From Enoplolaimus lenunculus (taxonomy: Eukaryota; Nematoda; Enoplea; Enoplida; Thoracostomopsidae): a DNA stretch of 64,000 nucleotides. The DNA lies in the NCBI GenBank assembly GCA_030248215.1, contig JASANG010000753.1:186001-250000 (forward strand), given 5' to 3'. Shown in pieces: positions 53,629-63,825 of the stretch (position 1 is its first letter; every line of letters begins with the position of its first letter). Under the pieces are notes generated by a model. That model worked only from the letters and a program-made list of their open reading frames with translations, was not told the origin of the DNA and searched no databases. Both the position numbers and the translations under genes were made by a program.

Positions 53629-53875
53629 CAATGTAAATTGCAATGTGTTGATTAATCTGCTGAGAGAGATACAGTTAACCATTGCTAAGTTAATAACAAC
53701 AAATATTAAATTCACTCTGAGCTAACTTAATTCCGAGTAAGTTGATTAATTAGCTTAAAATAAGTTCAATCAATTCAGAATTGTGAGCTCTGAAAGCCCT
53801 AATTTAGACGTCAAACTTCTCAGTGGATTCAACTCATTCTGTGTTAAAATCAACTCACTGGAACTTATTACAGTG
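53629..53875. mobile_element. TA-MITE family 1 (AACTCA-rich), copy 5, old
   Basis: CAATGTAAATTGCAATGTG to CACTGGAACTTATTACAGTG; more substitutions than other copies. Confidence 0.8.
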
Positions 53876-54105
53876 CAGAACACACGCCCTCGATTTAGAA
53901 AACGTTCACAGTTTTTTAACAAAATAACGATTTTTCCGAAGGCGTTGGTTTGGGTAATAGGAACCGGTGTGTCGGTAAATCGCAGTCAACTCATTGCACT
54001 CTCGGGTTCAGAGTCTCAAACACTCGTTGGACCCAACTGCGTCATGGTTCAATCTAAGTTGAAAATTGTCAATTCTATAACTTTGCTGGGCCAAACTGTG
54101 CTCAC

Positions 54106-55639
54106 CGATATGTAAGATAGTCTTGCGTCGACAGTAGGGCCATCAAAGTTGGACAAATCGGATTCCCTAAGAAACTAACGTGAGCAATACGAGGGCACTG
54201 GTTTCGAAGCATTTCTAGTATTTTGTCTAGTTTGCTCACCTGAAATAAACAACATAAATGAAGGAATTTCACTTGAAAAACTGTTTAAAATTTTGCGAAA
54301 CTTTTAAATCTCAATTCAAAATTTTGGTTTTTAATCCTGTTTTGAAGGACGTAGGGGCTGTAAGCGGTCCAGTTATTAGATTTGCCAGTTGGTACACCCT
54401 TTGAGCAAAGGCCACAACGACCATAGGGCAAAGGGAGTGGCGCTTGTACGAAATCTTGGCCCATTAAGATGAAATTTTGTTAGACAAAATTGAAAACGTT
54501 TTGCGTTTGAGAATAGCATATTTTCGTACTAAATAAATCTCTTCACTGTTTTGAGAATAAAATTCGAATTTTTCACTGAAAATAAAATTCTAATTTTCCA
54601 CTGAAAATAAAACTCCAATTTTCCACTGAAAATAAAATTCGAATTTTCCACTGAAAATAAAATTCGAATTTTCCACTGAAAATAAAATTCGAATTTTCCA
54701 CTGAAAATAAAATTCGAATTTTCCACTGAAAATAAAATTCGAATTTTCCACTGAAAATAAAATTCGAATTTTCCAGTGAAAATAAAATTCGAATTTTTCA
54801 CTGAAAATAAAATTCGAATTTTCCACTGAAAATAAAATTCGAATTTTTCACTGAAAATAAAATTCGAATTTTCCACTGAAAATAAAATTCGAATTTTCCA
54901 CTGAAAATAAAATTCGAATTATCCACTGAAAATAAAATTCAAATATTCCACTGAAAATAAAATTCGAATTTTCCACTGAAAATAAAATTCGAATTTTCCA
55001 CTGAAAATAAAATTCGAATTTTCCACTGAAAATAAAATTCGAATTTTCCACTGAAAATAAAATTCGAATTTTCCACTGAAAATAAAATTCAAATTTTCCA
55101 CTGAAAATAAAATTCGAATTTTCCACTGAAAATAAAATTCGAATTTTCCACTGAAAATAAAATTCGAATTTTCCACTGAAAATAAAATTCGAATTTTCCA
55201 GTGAAAATAAAATTCTAATTTTTCACTGAAAATAAAATTCGAATTTTCCACTGAAAATAAAATTCGAATTATCCACTGAAAATAAAATTCAAATATTCCA
55301 CTGAAAATAAAATTCGAATTTTCCACTGAAAATAAAATTCAAATTTTCCACTGAAAATAAAATTCGAATTTTCCACTGAAAATAAAATTCGAATTTTCCA
55401 CTGAAAATAAAATTCGAATTTTCCACTGAAAATAAAATTCGAATTTTCCACTGGAAATAAAATTCGAATATTTCACTGAAAATATTAAAATGCCAATATT
55501 ATTTTCGCTTACGTTATTTTTGTTCATACTGAGCGTTTTGAGTCGAGGCAAATACGGCAGTTGAATATCTTCATCGAGATTGTTTCCATCCAAAATCAAA
55601 TGTTCTAAATCTTCGTTGAGCCAACTGTGATGAATCATA
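54106..55639 (-). CDS. LRMDA: LRMDA-like leucine-rich-repeat protein, two exons seen
   Basis: Minus-strand exons 55639-55513 and 54239-54106. Borders: acceptor TATTTAG, donor GTAAGC, acceptor TTTATTTCAG, donor GTGAGC; the joint is in phase 0. Together they read LEHLILDGNNLDEDIQLPYL, PRLKTLSMNKNN, LEMLRNQCPRIAHVSFLGNP and ICPTLMALLSTQDYLTYR. Known: LRMDA (C10orf11) has LEELxLDNNxLxDDxxLPxLPRL, LxLNKN and the LRR cap LSLLGNxACP...DYxRYR in the same order; in vertebrates it acts in melanocyte differentiation. The match by order and spacing is strong, but I could not search databases and other small LRR proteins share parts of it. The exon with the following LPNLKFLD motif and the N-terminal exons are not identified. 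The 1.3-kb intron is three-quarters minisatellite. Confidence 0.8.
54553..55485. repeat. 25-bp minisatellite, about 37 units, in LRMDA intron
   Basis: Unit contains CACTGAAAATAAAATTCGAA, with an internal near-palindrome (AAATTCGAATTT). Sparse variants (AAATATTCC, TTATCC, CCAGTG) recur in the same order around 54920-54950 and 55260-55300, which points to block duplication of several units. It starts 28 bp inside the intron from the upstream exon. Stop-free minus frames are by-products of the unit. Confidence 0.96.
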
Positions 55640-55691
55640 CTAAATAGAAGCTTAGAAATAATTCCACATAACTTCGAGTCCGGCGCTGTAG

Positions 55692-55866
55692 AGCCAATGT
55701 ATAGAACAAGGCAGTACCACAGCAGTATAAGCATGTTCCTAAGTGTAAGCCTAAGCCTAAGCGTAAAGAATGAGCTTAAAGCGTAAAGACTAAGCAAAAA
55801 AATAGTCTAAAGTTTAAGGGTACTCTATTATAGTCCAGCAGATAAACGTTCCGCCCGTGATTTGGG
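55692..55866 (+). mobile_element. T-core element, b left end
   Basis: AGCCAATGTATAGAACAAGG to AAACGTTCCGCCCGTGAT; right terminus lost. It begins about 50 bp upstream (in gene sense) of the LRMDA exon acceptor. Confidence 0.75.
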
Positions 55867-55939
55867 ATCATCGTAGGAACAGTCGTAATTTTCAGACGTT
55901 TTAACTTTTCAAATGGATGTATACAAATTCAACTGAAAT

Positions 55940-56035
55940 CGTTTTTCGTGTTCGGAATCGAATCCGGGACACAAGGATGAGAAGCGTTTATCATCAACAC
56001 TCAGCTGTAGGAGCTTGGACAATGCAGATGAACAA
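55940..56035 (-). repeat. tRNA-derived SINE head, family S2, minus
   Basis: Minus strand: AAGCTCCTACAGCTGAGTG (A box) and CCCGGATTCGATTCC (B box). Best B box of the S2 heads. Confidence 0.6.
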
Positions 56036-56445
56036 GCTTGTAGTATGATTACAGAAATGACTTTATTTAGTTGAAAAATCTCGTGTTTTCACGCTGGTTT
56101 TCTTGGCAATTTTTTCAAAATCACAACTATTGCCCAGGGACGCCTGAACGAATTATTTCTAGCGGTGCCAAACGGAAGATCAACAGCTTAGCCTTAAGAT
56201 GTAGGGAACAAAAAATTCGATAAAAAATGCCACATTTGGTAGGCAACTAAAAGTGCAAGCAGAATAGTTTTTACAAGACTCCAAAGTCAAGCGAGAGTCA
56301 ACATAATGTTTAAATGTTTTAAATTCCAACGCGAAATTTTAAGTTCAAAGGATTTCCAGGGGTGTCGGTGACACCTGTTAACTTTTCCAGGGCTGACAGC
56401 ACGGCATGAATTTAATTCTGCGATTGAAATTTAAATATGCCAGTA
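56036..56445. other. No gene seen
   Basis: Unique sequence without recognisable features. Confidence 0.4.
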
Positions 56446-56742
56446 AAGCCTCATTCACACGTGCTAGTTGTTGCAGTGAGAACTCGCAGCTGGAACGTGC
56501 AACAAATACTTGCAGCTGCTAGTATTTAGAAAACAACATTCTAATTGTCCAATCAAACTGCAGGTGTAAGAAATCCAAGCAACTTGCAACTGCGTTCACA
56601 GCTGCGAAATTAGTTTAACCTCCAGTGAATAATTTGCAACTGCAAGAACTTCAAAGCTTCTTTGTCACCAAACTTGCACATGCAAGTTGCGCGTGCAAGT
56701 TTTTGCTGCAAAAACTTGCACGTGTGAATCGGGCTTCAGCGA
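56446..56742. mobile_element. CTTGCA-rich inverted-repeat element N, copy 3
   Basis: AAGCCTCATTCACACGTGC to GCACGTGTGAATCGGGCTT; same order of CAGCTGC and CTTGCA words as 28052-28338. Confidence 0.75.
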
Positions 56743-56944
56743 GTATATGGAAATTCGACCCGTACAAATGGTTCAACTTACGACAGTCCCATATAGCTGA
56801 GATCAGTCACTGTATGCGAACTTGTCGTAGGCTCGAGTGATAATTTGTGTTTTGAACAATCCATCCACCACAAATATGTATGTATAAGCTAATATCAAAT
56901 ATTAAAGTATTAAATTTTTAAACGTTCAAAGCTAAAATATATAC

Positions 56945-57015
56945 CTGTAGATGGAACAGCCGTGTAAATTTCTATAAAATTGGTGATAATTGGTGGTTTT
57001 GGTATTTTCTTCACA
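56945..57015 (-). CDS. Possible upstream LRMDA exon using a MITE splice acceptor
   Basis: Minus: TTTTTTGCAG/TG acceptor at 57016-57018, 71 nt open in phase 0 (NTKTTNYHQFYRNLHGCSIY), then donor GTATAT. It ends in phase 2, exactly what the next exon (starting with one nucleotide at 55639) needs. The acceptor lies in the terminus of the TA-MITE at 57014. The protein text does not show the expected LDLS repeat, so support is from phase only. Confidence 0.3.
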
Positions 57016-57110
57016 CTGCAAAAAATAATGAGTCAAATTGATTCTGTCTAAAACTGGCTTTTCCTGACTACATAAACTGAGTCAAAATTCAACTCCGCCT
57101 GAATCAAAAT
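57014..57110. repeat. TA-MITE family 2 (GAGTCA-rich), left half
   Basis: CACTGCAAAAAATAATGAG, then AGGCTTTTCCTGACTAC-like text and AACTCCGCCTGAATC; right half replaced by unrelated GC-rich sequence. Confidence 0.75.
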
Positions 57111-57748
57111 CTCACACCAGGTTCGGCGTGGGAGTGGCTATTGAGCCTTGCTTCTCAACGCACAGCGCGGCACGGCAACGTGAGCTCATGGCTGTCGCGC
57201 AGAGTCGTTGTTTCGTTGAGGCGGTGAGCTTATAGTTTATATAATTTTATCTAAAATATGCAAAAAACGACAAAAATATCATTCTGTAAACAGATATTTC
57301 GCTGATATGTACCACGAGCGAAAATAGAAGTTACCAGCCGATGACGGTAACAACAACAAACCTTCGCATATTTGTTGGACTCGAGCGTACCGGTTGATTT
57401 GTAGGACTTCCTGATCGGCGCGGCTGAACAGACGCGGATCCACAAAATTTGTGACGGAAGGCCGGGCGCGCTGGCAAATGTTATGAAACGCAAAAATTGT
57501 AAGATAGGGACCTTATCAATTTATCACCAAAAAATTTTTTGAGGACGAAAAATTGTAAGGTAGGAAGGGACCTTATCATTTTAACACAAAATATTTTATG
57601 ACGGAGGGGTGTAACTACGCCCCCACTCCCCTCTGGATCCGCTAGTGCTGCTGAAGTAGGTCGATTGGTATGAAATTTCATCGCTAACCGGTGTTTTATA
57701 CGCTATTTTATAAACAGTGCTTTTTAGAATATTAAACATTCAGAGGAT
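57111..57748. other. No assigned gene; possible coding fragment at 57374-57482
   Basis: On minus, ATTTGCCAG/ opens RARPSVTNFVDPRLFSRADQ and continues to a weak donor GTTTGT near 57374. GC-richer than its surroundings. Its end phase does not fit the candidate exon at 57015, so I do not join them. Confidence 0.25.
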
Positions 57749-57896
57749 GCCAATTATGAAGCTTATACCTAAGCCTAAGCCTACGCGTGAGAATGAGCAT
57801 AAAGCCTAAGCCTAAGCAAAAATGAGTCTAAAGCTTATGCTTACTGTGTTACAGTTCTACGGAATAAAACATCCAGTCCCTGATCTTGACATGGGC
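57749..57896 (+). repeat. T-core element, worn copy
   Basis: GCCAATTATGAAGCTTATACC, short core with GTGAGAATGAGCATAAAGCC, tail, then CTGATCTTGACATGGGC. Confidence 0.65.
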
Positions 57897-57899
57897 TCC

Positions 57900-58317
57900 A
57901 GTTATATCGCGGGTATTTACTTGATGTGCCGTGTTGAGGGGACCAATAAACCGAATCTAAAAATTTAAAAATTAAAGAACTGCCCCCTACATAATTATAA
58001 GACAAGTGTCAATTTTAAAAAACATTACAAGTTGTATTATATTTGCATAAATGGAAACGACACCGGAAACGGCGACCGATTTCTACCGGAAGCGGATATC
58101 AAATAACTTTTAAATCAGAGAAGATTCATAGTATTTAAATATGAGCAAGGCTGTATCATAATACGGTATCATCATATTTTTTCAACCAGGACTAAGCCAG
58201 AAAACGTTTTTCGTCAAAAAATCCGTTATCAGCAGCTATAAACCTATGCATTGGTGTTTTTTCGAGAAATTAGTCAACTCTAAATCACTACGCAAACCAA
58301 AAATAATAATACCGTTA
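57900..58317. other. No gene; TTTCCG-type fragment at 58050-58115
   Basis: GGAAACGACACCGGAAACGG resembles the TTTCCG hAT-like family. Otherwise unique. Confidence 0.35.
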
Positions 58318-58434
<117 letters not shown>

Positions 58435-58619
58435 CGCTCAATACTGCAGCGTAGATTATATGTTTTTATGCAACTTGACAAACTATAACTTCCGCACTGG
58501 CGAATCCATAAATTTGACTGATCATTTGTAAATTTGAAAGTAATGCATATTATTTTGGACATTCAATTTTGGCCGTATAACCCAAATGAAAGTGCGCCTA
58601 GGATATAAAGGCCAAAATT

Positions 58620-58680
58620 CGAAATTGATTCTGTCTTCGGTTTTGGAGCCGAAGAAACGATTTTAAAATCGTCAATGGAG
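58620..58680 (+). ncRNA. Hammerhead-like fold, degenerate
   Basis: CTTCGG...CCGAAG hairpin followed by GAAA, hairpin CGATTTTAAAATCG and TC: the order stem II, GAAA, stem III, UH of a hammerhead ribozyme. The CUGANGA box is reduced to CTGTC and stem I is weak. Penelope-like elements are known to carry hammerheads, and one pair of such elements starts 170 bp away, but this motif is on the opposite strand to the nearer copy. Confidence 0.25.
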
Positions 58681-58794
58681 AGCAGGGATCGTTCGTGGCA
58701 AGGACATGATCCACAATAGCTGGTTTTAGTTTAACACTGGAAACTATGGATTGGATGGTATATTATATATTGATATATATGTATATTATAATAT

Positions 58795-58802
58795 TATATA
58801 TG

Positions 58803-58835
<33 letters not shown>
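58795..58835. repeat. (TA)n tract bordering left Penelope copy
   Basis: TA-rich tract at the 3' end of the left element copy; preceded by imperfect TATATATGTATATTATA words. Confidence 0.9.
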
Positions 58836-58839
<4 letters not shown>

Positions 58840-58847
58840 ATAATTTA

Positions 58848-61173
58848 GATATTAAACAGATAGACCGAGTCACAACGTGATATACTATTTTTAGGCGAAT
58901 ATTCTAAATGGAAACAATTTGACTGGACGTTCAATTTAGGATCGCGATTACGAATATGCACTGATTCTAAAATGTGAAGCGCATTACTGAACCGATGTGA
59001 AGAATTTATGGGCCAACTATCAATTATACAGAAACAGAAACGTTAAATTGTGTCCTGAACTAGAACAATGATTTGAAATAGCTGAGGACATTTTTAAAGT
59101 TGAATTGGTTGAGATATTTGTTCTGTCAGAAACCTGCGGTGCTCAAAATCGACGGTAAAGTTGGCGATTTGTAGCACCAACATAGCCTAACTGACAGTTA
59201 GGACAAGTAAAATTATAAATCACATTTGAACGCAAGACGTCAGGTAATCGGATCCTTAAACTTAAACATTTTAGCCAGACTGCTATAATTTTTAAATACA
59301 ATTCTAAAAACTATATTTGGTGCATTAAAATGTTTTTTAAATAAATTACTTAAACATCTTTTCAGGGTATGCTGAGTGCGAACCCAAAAATGGAAGCTTT
59401 AAAATTAGAAACACAGGCTTTGTAACTACCTGTCATTTGCCGGGACTGCGTTAACTGCTGTTTCTTGAGCTTTGTTACTGTCGATTCTTGCGTGGCATTT
59501 ACGACGTTATCCAAGAACTACCAGTAGACTGTGTAACTGAGGTAGAAGTTGAGGTCGATGAAAATTGTGAGCCTAAATTAAACGTTTCATAAGAATGAAT
59601 GTCTGAACTATTCTGTAAAGAATTATCACGCCATTCATTCGATAAGAATTGGTTCAGCGATCGAGGAAATATATCGCAACGAAATTTTCTATTAAAGAAA
59701 TTTTTCGTTGCCATATTAAAAACCTTAACCGGGAAACCGTTTATAGTAAACAAATTCTTTAGGAAATATAGCTCTTCTTGAATTAAATGCTGACTAGAAC
59801 TAATTGCTAAACAACGGTATAGTAAGCATTCAATTAAGTTAATTTTAAATCTTTTAGGAATGAAAGTACTAAAATTCATAATTTGATTAGAGTATGTAGG
59901 TTTCCTGTATATTGAAGTTGAGAACTTTTTAATCAGGGGATCACGTTGAATTGAAACGTCCAAAAATGCTAATTTGCATTCTTTTTCGGTCTCAATTGTA
60001 AATTTAATTTTCGGATGGTGACTATTCAAAATAGATAGGAAATTATGGGCTAATTCAAAACTATCAAACAGAGCAAAGGTATCATCAACATATCGACGAT
60101 AAAACCTGGGCCCACAATTTACCGGTGTTTTGGCAAAAATTTCATTTTCAAACTGAACCATAAAAACATTTGCGAGGACTGGCCCGAGGGGCGACCCCAT
60201 GGCCACTCCATCAATTTGTTTATAAACAGCCCCATTGAAAAGAAATTTAAAATCAGTGGTGCAGAGTTTTACAGCTTTGATCAAAAGATCATGCGGAATA
60301 ACAGTTTCTAATTTTTTATTTTTTACCGCCGTAGAGATTATTTGAATAGTTTCAAAATAGGGACGCTGGTAAAGAGTGATGATACATCAAACGATACCAT
60401 CACTCCGTTACCAGCATCTTGTTGTAAAATTTCCTTAACAAATTCAAACGAAGACTAACCGAGTACTTACCACTACTCAAGGGTTTCAAAATCTATCGAT
60501 CCAGCGAGCAAGATTATGACAAGCCGCCGACTGCCGCATTATAGGCCGACGGGAACTCCTTCTTTATGGGTTTTTGGTAACCGATAAAGGAGCGAAGGGC
60601 GCGAACCAGCTGGGTTTAGAAGTTTTGCCATCTGCGAATCTATAATTTTAAGTTTTGTAAGTTCAACAATAAGAAATCGAACCTGATCTTCAAAATTTAT
60701 AACATATTTGTATAAATTTGAAGTTTGTTCATCTACTAATTGGAAAGTATTAGTATCAGCTAAAATATTCAAAACTTTACTCGTGTAATCACTTTTATTC
60801 ATAATGACAAAACCACTACCTTTATAGTTTAGAAATGTATGGTCTTGTCATTAGCCAAATTTTTTAGTGCTGAAATATAAGGTTTAGGGACATTAGGTAA
60901 ATTCTTATATCGTTTTAACATGAACAATGTACCCAGAAACTATTAATTCGTTCTAGCTAAATTCCTTTCGAATAACCTCATTAGGTAAATTTGAAACTTT
61001 GCAAATTTACGAAAACCCAATTGCATACCACGCAAAAAGCTCGCACTCTACAACAATATGCTTCTATCTAACGGAGACAAAAGGAAACTTTATTAGAAAA
61101 AATAATAAATTTAGGACCGAGTTTTAGCGCTTTCATTTCAAGGTCTGTCAACACACGATGAGACAAATTAATC
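58848..61173 (-). mobile_element. Penelope-like retroelement, left copy (minus)
   Basis: Mirror image of 61531-63826. The 3' 1.5 kb (58848-60350) is almost identical to the right copy, with the GIY-YIG and reverse-transcriptase text. An open frame of 261 codons (60284-59499) covers RT motifs B, C (RRYVDDTFALF) and the connector. From about 60350 to 61173 the sequence departs from the right copy at many places. It is not intact as read. Confidence 0.9.
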
Positions 61174-61530
61174 CTTTTAACATAACATGCCGACAGTTCT
61201 TATAAACTCCCCAACTAGCATGATGCAGAAGTTGCACTTTCTTCTCAGTACAATAGTATTTCTTCAAATAACATTAGATGCAAAAGAGATCAAACCCAAC
61301 CAAAGAAATAAAAAATAAATTAAAAAAAAAAAAAAATTTTGAGAGGAAAAAAAAAAAAACAAAAACACCAAAAAAAAAAACAAAAACACCACCACACAAC
61401 AAAAAACCAAACCCACAAACAAAACAAACTCAGACGGTCTAAAGTTAAACAAACGCATAATAAGAAGCTGATTGCACTTTCGACCCTGAATTCAAAAAGG
61501 TATGTCGCGCTTGATACGTCTAATACTGTT
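61174..61530. other. Junction of the Penelope palindrome, with A/C-rich low-complexity tract
   Basis: 61320-61435 is almost only A and C on plus (runs of 13 A, AAACACCACCACACAAC). Faint similarity between the two sides suggests that the arms continue into this spacer in poor-quality form. Confidence 0.6.
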
Positions 61531-62028
61531 ATTAATTTGTCTCATCGTGTGTTGACAGACCTTGAAATGAAAGCGCTAAAACTCGGTCCTAAATTTATTA
61601 TTTTTTCTAATAAAGTTTCTTTTGAGCATATTGTTGTAGAGTGCGAGCTTTTTGCGGATGCAATTCGTAGAATTTGCAAAGTTTCAAATTTACCTAATGA
61701 ATTCAAAACGGAATTTCGTCAAATAGTTTCTGGTACATTGTTCATGTTAAAACGATATAAGAATTTACCTAATGTCCCTAAACCTTATATTTCAGCACTA
61801 AAAAATTTGGCTAATGACAAGACCATTACCATTTCTAAACCTGATAAAGGTAGTGGTTTTGTCATTATGAATAAAAGTGATTACACGAGTAAAGTTTTGA
61901 ATATTTTAGCTGATACTAATACTTTCCAATTAGTAGATGAACAAACTTCAAATTTATACAAATATGTTATAAATTTTGAAGATCAGGTTCGATTTCTTAT
62001 TGTTGAACTACAAAACTTAAAATTATAG
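61480..62028 (+). CDS. Penelope-like element, N-terminal part of the polyprotein
   Basis: Open frame with LSHRVLTDLEMKALKLGPKF and ISKPDKGSGFVIMNKSDY, the N-terminal region and first RT motif (KPDKGSG...VIM) of Penelope-type reverse transcriptases. No ATG marks its start; the open frame formally extends left into the A/C-rich tract, which is not credible coding. Read together with the next entry it is the same element. Confidence 0.8.
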   Translation, partial: STLNSKRYVALDTSNTVINLSHRVLTDLEMKALKLGPKFIIFSNKVSFEHIVVECELFADAIRRICKVSNLPNEFKTEFRQIVSGTLFMLKRYKNLPNVPKPYISALKNLANDKTITISKPDKGSGFVIMNKSDYTSKVLNILADTNTFQLVDEQTSNLYKYVINFEDQVRFLIVELQNLKL

Positions 62029-63825
62029 ATTCGCAGATGGCAAAACTTCTAAACCCAGCTGGTTCGCGCCCTTCGCTCCTTTATGGGTTACCAAAAACCC
62101 ATAAAGAAGGAGTTCCCGTTCGGCCTATAATGTCGGCAGTCGGTTCGGCTTGTCATAATCTTGCTCGCTGGATCGATAGCATTTTGAAACCCTTGAGTAG
62201 TGGTAAGTACTCGGTTCAGTCTTCGTTTGAATTTGTTAAGGAAATTTTACAACAAGATGCTGGTAACGGAGTGATGGTATCGTTTGATGTATCATCACTC
62301 TTTACCAGCATCCCTCTTTTTGAAACTATTCAAATAATCTCTACGGCGGTAAAAAATAAAAAATTAGAAACCGTTATTCCGCATGATCTTCTGATCAAAG
62401 CTGTAAAACTCTGCACCACTGATTTTAAATTTCTTTTCAATGGGGCTGTTTATAAACAAATCGATGGAGTGGCCATGGGGTCGCCCCTCGGGCCAGTCCT
62501 CGCAAATGTTTTTATGGTTCAGTTTGAAAATGAAATTTTTGCCAAAACACCGGTAAATTGTGGGCCCAGGTTTTATCGTCGATATGTTGATGATACCTTT
62601 GCTCTGTTTGATAGTTTCGAATTAGCTCATAATTTCCTATCTATTTTGAATAGTCACCATCCGAAAATTAAATTTACAATTGAGACCGAAAAAGAATGCA
62701 AATTAGCATTTTTGGACGTTTCAATTCAACGTGATCCCCTGATTAAAAAGTTCTCAACTTCAATATACAGGAAACCTACATACTCTAATCAAATTATGAA
62801 TTTTAGTACTTTCATTCCTAAAAGATTCAAAATTAACTTAATTGAATGCTTACTATACCGTTGTTTTGCAATTAGTTCTAGTCAGCATTTAATTCAAGAA
62901 GAGCTATATTTCCTAAAGAATTTGTTTACTATAAACGGTTTCCCGGTTAAGGTTTTTAATATGGCAACGAAAAATTTCTTTAATAGAAAATTTCGTTGCG
63001 ATATATTTCCTCGATCGCTGAACCAATTCTTATCGAATGAATGGCGTGATAATTCTTTACAGAATAGTTCGGACATTCATTCTTATGAAACGTTTAATTT
63101 AGGCTCACAATTTTCATCGACCTCAACTTCTACCTCAGTTACACAGTCTACTGGTAGTTCTTGGATAACGTCGTACAATGCCACGCAAGAATCGACCAGT
63201 AACAAAGCTCAAGAAACAGCAGTTAACGCCGTCCCGGCAAATGGACAGGTAGTTACAAAGCCTGTGTTTCTAATTTTAAAGCTTCCATTTCTGGGTTCGC
63301 ACTCAGCATACCTGAAAAGATGTTTAAGTAATTTATTTAAAAAACATTTTAATGCACCAAATATAGTTTTTAGAATTGTATTTAAAAATTATAGCAGTCT
63401 GGCTAAAATGTTTAAGTTTAAGGATCCGATACCTGACGTCTTGCGTTCAAATGTGATTTATAATTTTACCTGTCCTAACTGTCAGTTAGGCTATGTTGGT
63501 GCTACAAATCGCCAACTTTACCGTCGCATTTGTGAGCACCGCCAGGTTTCTGACAGAACAAATATCTCAACCAATTCAACTTTAAAAATGTCCTCAGCTA
63601 TTTCAAATCATTGTTCTAGTTCAGGACACAATTGTAACGTTTCTGATTTCTGTATAATTGATAGTTGGCCCATAAATTCTTCACATCGGTTCAGTAATGC
63701 GCTTCACATTTTAGAATCAGTGCATATTCGCAATCGCGATCCTAAATTGAACGTCCAGTCAAATTGTTTCCAGTTTAGAATATTCACCTAAAAATAGTAT
63801 ATCACGTTGTGACTCGGTCTATCTG

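Noticed and set aside
54529-55797. Several long minus-strand open frames of repetitive Phe/Ile/Lys-rich protein
   Set aside because: They are translations of the stop-free 25-bp minisatellite; only the upstream 55513-55639 part is a real exon, and it is spliced out of that frame.
57374-57482. GC-rich open stretch as an LRMDA exon
   Set aside because: Its end phase does not match the candidate exon at 57015 and its donor is weak.
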